Source: Brugia malayi
Taxonomy: Eukaryota > Nematoda > Chromadorea > Rhabditida > Onchocercidae
Assembly (NCBI RefSeq): GCF_000002995.4
Contig: NW_025062479.1
Coordinates: 20,890,721-20,954,720, forward strand
Length of the DNA: 64,000 nucleotides
Reading direction: 5' to 3'
Below are positions 41,401-54,209 of the stretch, in pieces. Positions within the stretch are counted from its first letter, which is position 1. Every line of letters starts with the position of its first letter. Made by a program: the position numbers and the translations under genes. Below the pieces are notes generated by a model. That model did not search any database and was not told where the DNA came from. It was given only the letters and a program-made list of their open reading frames with translations.

Positions 41401-44400
41401 AGGGCGTCTTGCGTCATTTGATTTTATCACCAGAAGCTACTCCTGGATCGCGCTTGATACCGGTTTGCTTCATTTTTTCTTAAAAATTGTGTCTTCAATT
41501 TTTAATTTGAGAAAAGAACAAACTTGCTCTTTTGACGGATTTCATTGCCCAAAGAAAAATTCCAATAATTTTGGAGGAATTTTTATGTGAAGGGATAATA
41601 AATTATAAATTTTTCTCGATCAAGAAATTAGATGATGCTGCAGTTAATGGTAGCTTTTATATCAGGCAAATATATAGTTCGGAGGATAGCTGAGATAGAA
41701 CTGCAAACTGTCATATCTTCTTTTTCTCTAGTACTTTAAATTCATTAATTGCCATCGGATAATTTATTGAAAACAGCATTTCTTTAAGATATATTGATGG
41801 TATACTTTGGCTCTGTCAGAGACAAGAAATTACTGGACAGGACATGAAAGTGTTGTGTTTATGAATTAGCCTTCTTTCTTTAGCATGCTTTGGTCTATAG
41901 AAACGAAATCATTACAAAGATAAATATATATTTATATGAGTATATGAATACATGAAATATTTTGGCCTCTACATACTTCAGAACAGATAAGATATAAAAT
42001 TTCATTCCTTATCACTTTTCACCAGACTTCTAGTTGAGTGTTTCGAGTTTTTTTTTGATAAGCGATCATTCATTCTGAAAAGAATGATTTATGTGGATGG
42101 TTGGTTTGCTTAAAATATGCTAACTTTGAGTTGAAAAATTCCAATTTTAACGGAAATAATTCAGAAAAATTATCTTCTGCAATTTTTTTTTTTTTTTTTT
42201 TTTAGTAATTGCAAGAGAATAAAAAAGCAAGGAATATACATAGTTTGATATAGTCCTATCGACAAATTTTCTTTCTTTTTGTGCTTTTTAGAGCACTCCC
42301 TGTTCGAGTGAAAATGACAATGCTTTTTCTTCCCTATTATTTGTATTTAAAATCTCTAAGACTTTACTTTTAATCTTTTCATCAGCAAAAATAAAGTAGG
42401 ATAAGATATTCTATGACACACGAATAATCATCACAGTTAGATAAAAATAGTTACAGTGTAATAATTTTAGCATAGTTTTATGATTTTCAGACCGTTCCGC
42501 CACCAGCGACGATCACCGCAAATACACCACTTCATAATTCGAATGCACCACTGAAACCGTTTGCGCATAATTCACCGTCACCACCTATCGTGCCTCCATA
42601 TCCACCTCCAACTGTGCCCTACCCTCTTCATAACAATACTGATTTTAGTGAAGGTAAATATGCTTTTCTAGAAATTTTTCATTTTTTGCAGTTCATTTCT
42701 GTTACAAGTACCTTATTCTTTTATTTTATGTTGTATGCAGAAATTCAAGAACTTTGCTTTAAACTGGAATAGTTCAGACTTATTTAAGTTTTGAATATGA
42801 ATAAATGAAGAATAAACTGATGTCTAAAAAAAAGTTAAAAGTATAAATTTTGCGTAAATTTTTGCTATTTTTCAGATAATCTTCGAAAGACCTGGATACC
42901 ACATGGAAAGAAGTTCGACGGACCACATGTAGTACAAGTACCAACCAATAATGCTGACGATCATGTAAGTATACATCTTAGTAGTCCATTAGAGGTAGTA
43001 GGTAACGGTGCATGCAGATCATTAAGACAAAAATGCAAGTTAATTATTCTATTCATTTTCTTATCTATTTACTGTTTATGTGTTGCAGATGGAACTTATC
43101 TTTTTACACATTTGCTTTTCATAAAATTTTTCTCAAGAATGTTCTTGAATTACTGTTTGGTAATGTTTATGAGATACTCTGAGAATAGTTTTAATAATTA
43201 TGAATTTGCTTTAACCTTTAACTTATTCTAGCTCTTCCCAACTATTTATAGTACGGGGATGTTAGAGAAGCGATTACAATAGATTTAGCCGTAGATTTTC
43301 CACTTCTTGGCGAATGATTGTTTTGAAAGAAATTTGGTGATAAAGTGGTTTTCGTTTGTACACAGGATTAGACATTGCACCGTTTTACTTGCTTGTGGAC
43401 AGTAAGTAATGGTTATCCAGATAATTCAGAAATTATATTGTTGTATTCGCAAAATCTGTGATGAATTGAAAACGATGACTAACATGTCGGCTATTCTACG
43501 GTAGAAATAACAAAATTTCAAAATAATGCATTTGAATTTAATATTCAGGAACAAAGTCAGTCAGGAGCTTCAGCAAATGAAGAGGAAGAATGGGAGCGGC
43601 TCACCGAAATGCTCTCACGAATGCAGTCACCTCAGGTAGAAGAATTGAAACGTGTCAATTTACTTATATTGTTTTTGATTCTTCATCGTTCGATCGACTT
43701 GGTAAGTTCTAAAACTTCCAAGTTTCAAATTTTGCTCAACTTTCAGATTCTTCGAGTAGCAGCAAAGGAAGCTGATATTGCATGGCAAGAATTAGATACA
43801 TCCGAAGCATCTGCTCCTGGTGGACCATTTCCACAAATTGACGCATCCGAATTTACTTACGATATTGTCCTTTTCGAAAGTGTTGGACGGATTGTTAGCA
43901 GTTATAGGTTAATTTCATGCCACTATTTTTCTATAAATGAATGAAATTCTCATTCTTTATTGATTATTGGCATTGGAAATACTAAAAATAATGAAAATAT
44001 TCACTTTTTTTTTCCTCAAGATAAACTTCCTTATCCATGTTGACCCTTTTTTTTCTGTCTTCAAAAATTATTTGAATTTTTTTAAGGCTATTTTTTTCTC
44101 TTAAAAGTTACTTTTGAAAAATTATGCGAAAGTTTAGAAATGATAAGAATGATCAAGAAATGCCACTCGTTAACGTTTATATTTTGGCTGTAGTTGTTTT
44201 ATAATTTTTTGCAAGAACTAACTTGTAGATGTGAGCCTGATTCGGGTAACCGAGTACGCTTATGTCGCCTTCGACCAAATACCGAATATTATGTGCAGCT
44301 GAGGGCTTCGCTGGAGGAACGTGGTTTGCAGGGTAATCCATCAACTGCTGTAAAATTCCGAACACTTACAACGGTACCAGAATCTCCGCATCCTCCTCGT

Positions 44401-47400
44401 CTGGTTTCACGCACGCATAATTCAGTTATTGTTTCGTGGCGTTCTGCTATTGATAACGGTTCACCGATTACATGCTATCGTTTGGAATTGGCATCTGTAA
44501 GTGTACCGTAGTAGTAGTATTTGTAGAATAGTAAAAAAAGAAAATAAGTAATAAGCTTTATTAAGTATTGACAAAAATGAATTGTGGGATATTTTTATGA
44601 CATGTAGGTAAGCTTTCTGCTCATATCTTCATAACTGTCTTAGAGGATAAAGGATAAAGATGATGTCACTTGCATTTTGACATTTGTATAATCCGAATCA
44701 TTCTCCAAACAAATTTCTCCATTTTTGGCACACTAACCAATTTTATTTTATTCTCTTCCAATGCTATTCGTAATAGGTTGCTAAATTTTGTTTTTTTTTG
44801 TTTTCCGAGCTTTTTAATTTTTTTTTTCTTTTTTATAATGTTTAATTGCTTTAGAGCAGTAGTCATTCATGGCATACTGATTTTGAGCAATGAGAATGCA
44901 GTTTATAATTTGGTTTTCTATAAAACAATGCTTAATGAGTATATCGTTCATTACTTCTCAGAGTGGACAACGAGAGGAGGAGAATTACGAAACAGTGTAT
45001 GAAGGCTTAGCAGAACAGTTCAAAATTAAAGGTTTGGCACCGTCAACACGATATCGAGTCCGTCTGACCGCTACGAATAGTGATGGAGATTCTCAACCAT
45101 CAGCTGCAATTATCGTTTGTACATCAGCACTTTCCCATCCACCGAAGCAACCACATTGTCCTCAGCTTGTTTCTTTATCAGCTAAATGTATTAAACTTTC
45201 TTGGAATACTCAACCTCAACATTATTACACGGTTTGTTTTTAATTTTTTAGCTAACTGTCTGGATTTCTTCAAACTTAGATGAGTTAAAAGTAATTCGAC
45301 TGTTTGACTGTTTATTTAATATTGTATTTCTTTTTAAATGAAATCATTAACCTTGAAATATAATCCTTTTGAAACATATTTCATATGATAAATCTGTCAA
45401 CTGCTATTTCAAGGGGTCAAAATAAAAGGAATCATAAATAACCATACGAAAATCACAAGAAATCTGATAGGCCTAATGATGAGGCTGTCACTATAACAAT
45501 ATGTTTTTACTAATTTCTCTAAAATTCTATTTTAGTTGGAAATGTGTGATACTCGAACAAATGAGTATTCGGTTGTTTGCGAACGTTCTCAGCTATCTTC
45601 ATTTAGTGTCAGTGACATTATAAAGTAGGTTGATTTGTCATAATTTTGTAAGCTTTGTTCGTTTGTCATAATTTTCTCGAAAATATTTTTTGCATTATTC
45701 TGTAATCTTTTAATAATCATTTATAATTAGATTTCCATAATCTTTTTCCATAATAACATAATCTTTTTTTTTTTTTTTTTTTTACAGTAACCATCAGTAC
45801 CAATTCCGTTTGATCGCTCATAATGATGCCGGTGACAGCGAGCCATCTGAAGCACTTACTGTTCGTACTCCATCTTCACCGTCCGGTTCGCCTCCCCCGA
45901 CGCCTTCACGACCACACGTCATTTCAAACAATGAAGCATGTCTTGAAATTGGTTGGAAAACAGGACGTTTAAATGAGAAAGATCTTGCCTTTGTGTTGGA
46001 AGGTAGCTCAGATGAGAAATCTTGGACTATGATATACAAAGGTACTGCAATAAGTACACAAATTCATAATCCTGAAATGCGAGCCTTCCGAGTGGCTTCA
46101 TTGAAAAAACAATTGCAGGTAATTAGTATAGCAATGCTTCTTAAAACGAAGTGACTATTATATTGAATTAATTTATTACAACAATAATAAGTTAAAGAAT
46201 AAAAACAATGAACCGAAAATTTTATTTGCTATTATTCACAATCGATGAGTTCTTGATCTTATGGTTTTGCATTCTGAAGAGTGGATGGAGTGACACGTTG
46301 CGTGTTCGACGTGAGGAAAAACAACGTCTCGTTACGGTTCCGGGACAATGTGCAGCACCTACAATCACTGAAATCTCAAAAGGTTGCCTGCGTGTGCAGT
46401 GGAATCCACCGGACAGTGTGATGTCCTCGATAATTTATCAACTCCATCGTGTCAATTTGCAACCTTCCAGTATTATTTATCAAGGTATCTATTTATAATG
46501 GTGAGGCAGTTTTGTACGATAAAAAAATCTTCAAGGAATTGTCTGAATACCATCATTCATCTTCAAATTCAGAATTTTAAAACAAATAGCTAATAAAACA
46601 AAACAAATTAAATGTCAAAAGCTTTAGTATTGAAAAGTTATTCATCTTAGAAAGTTCACGCTACACACGAATGTTTTAGGGCATAAACTGAAAAAAGCAT
46701 TTTTGTAAGAAACAGCAAAAAGCAACAGCAAATACGAATTACTATAATTTAGTTTATCCAAATTTCTCCGTCATTTTTGTTTTTAAATCTCTATAATGAC
46801 TGTGTAGAGTCAATGCATTATATGACTTAAAAGATGAAGGTAATATGTGTGTTTAATAGCATTATGGTTCCTGTACACTATAATAGTAACAATTCCTATA
46901 GGTGAAGCGACAATGTTTGACCTCTCAAATTGTGCTCCGGGTGAAGAGATGGAAGTGCAGGTGCGTGCTGTTTCTATTTCTTTCGATGGGAAACGTTTGG
47001 AAGGCGAGTGGAGTCGAGTAGCTGTTGGAAGAACCGCCGCACAGCCGCCATCACCGCCAATTGATATTCATGTTGATGCCGATAATGTGCTTCATTGGTC
47101 ACCGCCAAATAGTACCAATGGAGCACCAATTCTGGAATATATTGTCGAAAGAATTCTTGTCCTCTCTTCATCCACGTCAGTTTTAGAAATTTTATTTTAC
47201 AGTGCGGATTAAAAGACTTCATTGCACATAGTGCATCTTGCTAATTATAGTCTCTTTTATTACACAAAATAGTTATTTTTGAAAGCACACATCTTTCTTT
47301 TTTCTTGTATTTATTTTGTATTTTGTAATTTAAAGCACACATTACGCTTTAAGGCTTACATTTGTCTTGCATGAATTGAGTTTCTTAAAAAATATAAATC

Positions 47401-50236
47401 ACTTATATTATTGTTTGCTTAAATGAATTTTAATGCATTCTTTTTTTAATAATTTTTTACAAATTTTAAGTAGGATTTTGCGAAAATAATACGGCTAATA
47501 TGGCACCAATTTAGCAATTATTTGTCGAAAATTTTAGATCAAAATCTAAGGGTGACAATGATCAAACGACTAGTGCAAATTGTGGTTGGACAGTGAAACG
47601 TGAAAGCGCCGAGGTGCTGAGTATTAGTGTAGCTGATGGACAACCTGGCTGTAAGTATCAACTTAGTGTGTCAGCAGTGAATAGTGGCGGTACAAGTGTT
47701 CCCAGTGAGTGCATCTATGTTTCTATTCCTCCCCGCTCACCAGCTGCACCATTGAATTTTCATGCACTTCCACAAGGTATGTTTTATCAATTTTAAAAAG
47801 TTTTTTGTTTTTTAAAGTATACTGTTGTTATGTACAGTTAGAATATAAAATTATGATAGAATACAGAGGGATATGGAATGTTTTTGTGTACTTATAAGAT
47901 TGGTTAGCATATATTCGAAATGAAAAAATTAGCGTCAATTAGTTGCTGATTACGGTATAATAGATCAAATTAGTTTTAGGTTGTAGGCAACTGCAAGCAT
48001 CATGGCGTGCACCTTGCTGTAATGGAAGTGAAATTTTCGAATATAATATTTGTGTGCTTGATGATTCCTCTGGTAATGAGGTTCGAATGATACAGCAAGA
48101 AGCATCTGTATGCGAATGTGTCATCGATTCACTCGAAGCTGGTCACACATATAGGTTAATTTTGATTTCTGTTGTTACTTTTCGCTTTTTTTTTGCCACA
48201 CTTAGAATTTTTTAAGTTAAGTTCCAAGTTGTCTGATGTTTATTTGTGATAAAAAAAGTTCGATTCTTCCTGTGGGAGTATTCCATTTATTTTATCATTT
48301 AGAAATTTGTTTGTCTTGTTTATGCGACATTATAACTAAGTTTAAAATGCTTTTTTTTTTTTACTTTCTTTTCTCAAATAGCGATTTTAGGTTGTCAGTC
48401 TATGGCGTAAATGCCATTGGAATAGGTGATCCATCGTGGACAACAGCTACAACACTTGCACCTCCCCCACAGCCTCCTAGTCTGCTCTGTTCTGAAGCAG
48501 GTCCGAATTATTTGAAGCTGAAATGGAAACCAAATGGAAATTCATCGGCACTAACCACGACGCAGTATTATTATTATTTGGAGAAAGAGAATGATAACGG
48601 AAAATTTTCACCGGTTAATAAATTACAATTAAAATTAAATTTTATAATGCAGTAGTTTAAAATTCTTTTAAGGCAAAAATAAAGTGTATGTTATGATTGC
48701 AATTGCATCACAGTTTTTTACTAATTATCTATTTTTATAAATTTTCACAACTTTTATTTAATTTGGAATTGTCTAACTTTATCACTCTGTAGATTTATGA
48801 AGGCGATAATCGTTATGCAAAAGTGCGTAACTTAAATGAAAGCACAAAATACCGTTTCCGTATTCGTTGCTCGTCACGAGTGTCGGGTGCTGGTCCTTGG
48901 TCTTCACCATTCGAATTTTCAACCGAGCAATTGCCACCTCCGACAATACGATCTGCGCCGACGGTAACGGAAGTTGCATCAGGCTCTTTCCAGGTTGCTC
49001 TAATTTTTTTTAGTAAAACTATCTATTCTCCGTTTTTGCCAGAGACATCGAAAAGAAAAAAAAAAAAAAAAAACACTTAAAAATGCATTTTAACTGATTC
49101 TATATGAAAATTTTCAAATAGCTTATTATCACATTTGTAATATAAATAATGATGCATAATGAAATTAATATAACAAAATAGTGCGAATGAATTAAGGAAC
49201 ATTCTGAATTCATTATTTAAAACTCAGTGGGTTTTTGAAGCACAGAAAATTTTTGTTCTTCGCAGTTCCAAATACTTATAATGAGTATTTCAGATAATAT
49301 CATACCATATTTGGCTTTTATTTAATAGCATTCTTATTTTAAGGTAGAATGGTCACCGGTTCGTATATCATCAGCGAATAGTAAAGAATCTTTGCTGTAT
49401 CGCCTTCAGGTTGCATCTCGAAGTTCTGTTGAACGGTCGAACAATATCTGGAAAACAGTAATCTTTGTTTCAGATATTTAAGAAAGAGTACTAACACTTT
49501 CTGCTTTTATTAGTGAATAGAATTGCTGAAATAAAAAATTCATTTGCATTGTTGCTATTAATCAGTCATAACTTTGTTAAAAAATATACTTGAAAGTGCT
49601 ATAGTAATAAGTGAGAATAAATTTGCTAATGAGTAAGCATCGAATTATTTGTTTATATTGCTAAAATTATTTTTAAGAATGATTGTGAAAAATTTTCTTG
49701 CAGGCATACGAAGGTATGTCTACGTCATACTCACTTTCGACATCTGAAAGTGTTCAGCTTCGTGTTCAATGTGTACGGATCAGAGATGGAATTGAAAGCG
49801 TTTCAGCACCGTCAGCTATACAATTTGCAACTCCATCACTTGCTGTAATACCTCGTAAAAAGACCCTTGAAGTGACTGAGCAAGAGATGCTTGCCATTCG
49901 AGCGCAAGATATTAGCAACGTGCAATGGATCCAGTATCACATTTTATCCGATAAACATTACGCATTTGTCATCCTGGTTGCTTTTAATTTCTCATTTGAA
50001 TCTCTCATGTTTAATATGAAGTTGAAATTGTTATTTCTACAAAGGATTTAAAGAAGATCACATTTTGTATACTAGTCGTAAAAATTGGTTAATAAAATTT
50101 TTAAATATTAAACGATATATCTCTACTTGAATTTGAAAGCCACATTTTTCATGCTTTCCATTTTCAGTTGCTTTTTGCCGGTATCGCATTTGGAGTAGCA
50201 CTGATACTGGATGCATTGTTATTTGAACAATCGTAA
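32054..50236 (+). CDS. FNDC3: FNDC3-family membrane-anchored protein with nine fibronectin type III domains
   Basis: Twenty-two coding exons: 32054-32457, 37407-37546, 40602-40727, 40836-40939, 41403-41462, 42491-42653, 42876-42964, 43549-43635, 43747-43907, 44229-44496, 44962-45231, 45536-45624, 45788-46118, 46280-46484, 46902-47175, 47538-47776, 47980-48154, 48391-48613, 48793-48993, 49344-49457, 49704-49976, 50168-50236. They total 4065 nt (1354 aa) and every junction keeps phase. Order: low-complexity N-terminus, conserved FNDC3 block, nine FN3 domains (about 392-1300), membrane anchor (about 1328-1351). Vertebrate FNDC3A/B have the same plan in about 1200 aa; the extra length is mainly N-terminal. 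Known members are ER/Golgi-associated membrane proteins linked to cell adhesion and differentiation; the role here is inferred. Start chosen as the first ATG after the 31998 acceptor. Least certain limits are the 4.9-kb first intron and the exons with AAG acceptors. Confidence 0.93.
32458..37406 (+). other. FNDC3 intron 1 (4.9 kb)
   Basis: Donor AG/GTTCTT, acceptor TTTGTAG. It contains an 18-bp perfect hairpin (36191-36229), T runs and several open frames of 60-80 codons (for example 33425-33661 and 34461-34688) without domain signatures. An alternative first exon could hide here, but none is supported. Confidence 0.55.
36191..36229. repeat. Perfect inverted repeat, 18-bp arms, 3-base loop
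   Basis: TTGCATACAGCAAACAAA (36191-36208), then TAT, then its exact reverse complement (36212-36229). It lies in FNDC3 intron 1, so it would be transcribed as a tight hairpin. Confidence 0.95.
40602..41462 (+). other. FNDC3 exons 3-5: conserved N-terminal family block
   Basis: Reads DLFVHVQTGETLSIV, then QHISGPATVRMV, then LPLHVPPGHMVQQMVDEQG and LRHLILSPEATPGS (residues about 182-278). FNDC3A/B carry the corresponding order: V.V..GET.SI, C.QGPA.V, IYVPPGYV.QV.E and a V.P.S segment. This is the best family-specific evidence, because FN3 domains alone are not diagnostic. Confidence 0.9.
42491..43635 (+). other. FNDC3 exons 6-8: proline-rich and acidic linker
   Basis: Exon 6 is proline-rich (PPPATIT, PPIVPPYPPPTVPYP). 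Exon 7 reads basic then polar sequence. Exon 8 ends with an acidic EEEEWERLTEMLSRM segment, probably helical. Residues about 279-391 precede the first FN3 domain. Confidence 0.75.
43747..49976 (+). other. FNDC3 exons 9-21: nine-domain FN3 array
   Basis: Typical FN3 landmarks recur: a core Trp in strand B (VSWRS, LSWNT, IGWKT, VQWNP, LHWSP, ASWRA, LKWKP, VEWSP) and the Leu/Tyr pair before strand F (LRPNTEYYVQL, LAPSTRYRVRLTATN, LEAGHTYRLSVYGVN, LNESTKYRFRIRC). I count nine domains, about 90-105 residues each. Exon borders usually fall inside domains. The first domain is the most diverged, and the sixth has a Ser/Lys-rich loop insertion (SSSTSKSKGDNDQTTS). Confidence 0.9.
50168..50236 (+). other. 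FNDC3 last exon: C-terminal membrane anchor
   Basis: The end of exon 21 (YAFVIL) joins LLFAGIAFGVALILDALLF to make one hydrophobic segment of about 24 residues, followed by EQS and a stop. It fits a tail-anchored single-pass protein with the FN3 array on the cytosolic side, as described for FNDC3 proteins. Confidence 0.88.
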
Positions 50237-51384
50237 TTTGGTGGATATTACATGTTTTCGAAGAGGCGCAACTGGTACAATATCATATGATCATTGCAAA
50301 AGTTCATTCATCTTTTCCCGAGAAAAGCTATAAAGAAAAGTCGGAACTTTCTTTTTCTTGTTTCCTATATGAATACCAAATCATTTCGTCCTTTTTCACT
50401 CCAATTATATATTTTTATTTCCCATACAGGATGCATTTCTTTACGTCTGCTGCGATAAATAATGTATTGTGATTTATCTCCTTTTTGTTGAAATTTTTTC
50501 TCCTCTTTTGTCATTTTGTTTTCCTCGTCTCACAAGCTGTTCCGTTTATGGTTTATCCTATTTTAATTATGACAGTTTACAGAAGGGCAAACAGAAAACC
50601 TAGATGGACAATGTATATATTTTCCCTTTATCTTCTTTTTTTTTTTTTTTTTGTTTTTTTGTGCACAGAATTTCCGTCTTGTTCTGATTTTTTTAATTTA
50701 TTTTTTCCATTTTGCTGTTTTTCTTTTTTTTAAATGTTTGAAACAGCAATTTCATAAATTAATCTTTGGGAATTTTTTGGAGAGCAGTTAATAATAAATT
50801 ACGCAAAAGTATTTGCATTTGTTCTCGGTTATTTTTTCTTATCTGCTTTTAAAAATAGCATGCTTTTTATTGATACGTAATGACTGGTATCATTATCAGT
50901 TTAATCTTTTATCAATCTTGATTGCAGTTAAGTTAATGTAATTTTTCCAAATTTTCCAATTATCTAAATGAAATATTATTAGTTTAAGATAAAATATGCC
51001 AAAATTCAATTGGTAGTAAAATAACGTTATTTAGATTCAGCAAATATATATTCACTATCATTTAGAACTTTCTGCCTAATTTTAAATGAAATTTTTATTG
51101 CATGCATCGATTCCATTTTTATTACGATATCATTATATTATCTTGTTCTCTTCAAACTTCTCTTGCATTCGTCCACACATATTTTTCTCATGCTTACAAC
51201 ATTTGAATGGTAATTTTGTTCATTTAATTCATGCAGCTCGGAAGTGCCAAAACAATTTGTGGTATTTTATTGCTGTTTTTCTCATTCGATCGTTCATTCA
51301 ATGAATGAGTCATTCAGTCAGTTATCAAGTTCGCTTCATTCAGCTGTATATTATTTTTGTATATAATAAGCGTAAATAACATCG

Positions 51385-51426
51385 TAATGTGCATATTGAT
51401 GCATGCATGCATCAATATGCACATTA
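51385..51426. repeat. Perfect 42-bp palindrome
   Basis: The left arm TAATGTGCATATTGATGCATG (21 bases, 51385-51405) is followed directly by its exact reverse complement (51406-51426), with no spacer. The centre is GCATGCATGC. Confidence 0.97.
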
Positions 51427-52021
51427 TGTATTCATTTAAAGTGCTAATAAATTTGTCCCTTTTCCCAAAAGAATTTGTATTTTTTTACAAAAAACAAAAA
51501 AAAAAAAAAAAATCTCTTAATTTGAAGACGTATATTATCCTTTTTTTTTCACGTCCATTTTACTTTCCTTTCAAAAATTTGATGCATATCATCTGATTGG
51601 TTCATTTTATTCTTTAGTGCAGTGTAACCGGTAATCTATGCAGTGGTTATTGACACTGCTATAATGCTCCTTCATCTTCAGTCCTTTCATGCTTCATCTT
51701 TTGTTATTATTCCTTTTCTTTGTTACATCTTTTTTCCATGGATTAGATAATTTATATTTGGTACATTGCGAAGAATTATTTTTTAATTTCTTGAAAATAT
51801 GAAATTTCACACATAAGTTCTTTCCTCCTCTACTAGCACTTTTCCTTTTTTTGAGGGTTCATAAATGGCCAGTGTTTTTTTTTTTTTAAACTCTTCATTT
51901 CTTTTGTCTTCTCATCCGACCAACTACTGCTATGTCTGTCCATCTGTGCTCTTAATTAATTTATTTTTACTTTCATTGTTTTCTGTGTTTTTGATGGAAA
52001 AAAGGAAGTATATTTTTATTA

Positions 52022-52152
52022 CTATTATCTTTGATTATTATTATTAGTACTATTATTACTTTTATTATTATATTATATTACACCATTATCATCACCACTA
52101 TTATTATTATATTATAATTATTACTATTATTATTGTTATTATTATTATTAGT
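52022..52152. repeat. ATT/ATC trinucleotide repeat region
   Basis: ATTATT blocks with ATC and ACC interruptions over about 130 bases. Confidence 0.85.
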
Positions 52153-52997
52153 CACCACTACTAATACTAGATTTTCTTATTTCTGAGAAAATCTTTTTTC
52201 TCGCGCGTTTTTTCTTTGAAGAACAGTACTATTACCTTTATTTATGCTCTGTTCACTATACATATTATTCATTATTCCTGTCTAAATGTTTCAAATAAAT
52301 GGGCTGCTGCATTCTGTGACTTAGTTTGATGCACGATGCAATGGTAAGCAAATGTTTGCAAGATGACTGGAGACTATCTCAAGAAATTGATAGCCAGAAG
52401 AATTATTGCTTTACTAAGCGATACCTACTTAGATCTGAAAGTCTTATGAATGTGGATGGAAATGTGGAAATTTTCTTCATTAAGATGCTCTGTACTGAAA
52501 GAGTTCAATTAAGAAAGTAGTGCATTATTTATTACATAACCACAGCTGAAACAAACCTGAGCCATACATTTCAATAGAATTACTATCAAATCTGAATAAG
52601 TTGAAAGTACTACACGACACATGCTAAATTGCAGAACAGAACACAAAAGCAGATTTCATTGGAAATCTAGTTGTGTGAAACATTCCAACTGTTTTACAAA
52701 ATTTGACAGAATTCATTGATAAATGACAATAGGAGGAGACCTCCGATTAAAAACCTAAGAATTTTCTCGGCATACAATATATTCTAGGAAACTGTAAATG
52801 TTACTGAAATCATATCAAAGGAATATTACAGCTACTTTACGGGTTTTAGGATACGAAAAGAAGTAACAACATATATGAGAAATGATTCAGAAAATTTTTC
52901 ATATATTTTAGCAATTTTGTATGATATACGATATTTTGCCAAAGATAATTTTACTTCATAAAATGTTTTAGAAATAGAGACATGTAAAGTATTCCTA

Positions 52998-54209
52998 CTA
53001 GTTATTTGTTTTTTTCTTCACAATAAATATATATTTGCCACTTCGAACAATTTCAAGATTATGCTCTGGATATGCTATGGTCATCTTTTCGATTTTTCCT
53101 ACGACATGAACAAGAGGTTCGCCAATAGATAACATTTTCTTGACATTCACTGCCAATAATTCGTCATTTTCTAGCTCTCCATCCGACTGAAACATTGTCA
53201 CTTTTGAAAACTTAAAGAAAAATTTTCACCTAATTCAGATATGAATATGCAAGGGAAGATGCACAAAAATTTTTAAATAATTTAGCAATGCTATTTCACT
53301 GGCTCCGCATCTAATCTCAACCTTTTCCCTATCTAAATTTACTTTGAAGCAACTATTTCCATTATTAGCTTTAATCTTTATTTCATTTAAAAATACATTA
53401 CAAGTGAAATCCAATATCTTTTAAGCTTGTAATTCTCTTTAATCGTTTTAATATACATCTCATTGCCTTGAAAACGATTGCTGGAATTTGGAGAAGTAAT
53501 GGGACAGACTGTGGTTGAAGAGACAAAAATTATACTGATGAAAAGCTCTTCTAAAATTTTATCTTTTCTGCCTTCCGTCTCTACAAGAAATGCAAGCAAA
53601 CTGAAAATTAGCCGAAATAGGGAGAAGACACTCCGTTTTTTGGTCAGTATCAGATTGATATATTGATAATAAATGGTCAGATCACAATGCACTATCTAAC
53701 CCATACATTAACATTTTTTTTATGATAAACAACCTTAAACATATAGGTCAACAGAACAAGATATTGGTCTCAATAATTTCGAGAACAGCCATTTCAAATT
53801 TTAAAGACTTGGTCCATCTGACAATTTTCAATCCATAAATGACCAAATGAATCACATTACAGAATTTAATATACCTTTTTGTAAACCCATTATATGCTCA
53901 TTGTAAATAATGCTTTTTCAATTTTTTGGTATAAGGAAGGAAATTTTATACCAAATGAAGATTAGTGAAAATAAGAAGAAAATCAAAGATGCTATTTACT
54001 TAAGCATTTCGTTTAAAGCAGCTGTCCAATCGTTTCCTTTGATTTTTTTTTTTGAGCAGGAAAAGGCTACCTAAACTAAAGTAGAATCTTAAATACCAAC
54101 TGATAAAATGTAATCCAAAAAATGAAACCTTGATGACTGAGCCATTTGAAAGCACAATGAACCCTTTTAGACCTGGAATATAGTTTAGAAATGAAAAGGT
54201 AACATCCAT
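52998..54209 (-). CDS. LAMTOR4: Ragulator subunit LAMTOR4-like
   Basis: Two exons, 54209-54129 and 53186-52998, join in phase to 89 aa. The order GFIVLSNGSVIK / SDGELENDE / EHNLEIVRSGKYIFIVKK follows LAMTOR4, which has LGYLVLSEGAV, SSGDLENDE and a C-terminal strand ending in FVVKR; length is close to the roughly 99-aa vertebrate protein. LAMTOR4 is a small roadblock-fold subunit of the pentameric Ragulator complex that tethers Rag GTPases to lysosomes for mTORC1 amino-acid signalling. The intron (943 bases) sits exactly between the Ser-Val-Ile-Lys and Ser-Asp-Gly-Glu blocks. The ATG directly follows CCACAG, so an upstream cis-spliced or trans-spliced leader is possible. Small size limits certainty, but the motif order is distinctive. 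Confidence 0.86.

Larger units (their letters stand above)
50237..52997. other. 3' region between convergent FNDC3 and LAMTOR4-like genes
   Basis: AATAAA at 50793-50798 is a candidate FNDC3 poly(A) signal. The rest holds T/C-rich tracts, a perfect 42-bp palindrome (51385-51426) and an ATT repeat region (about 52010-52152). Short open frames have no recognisable domain. Confidence 0.5.
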
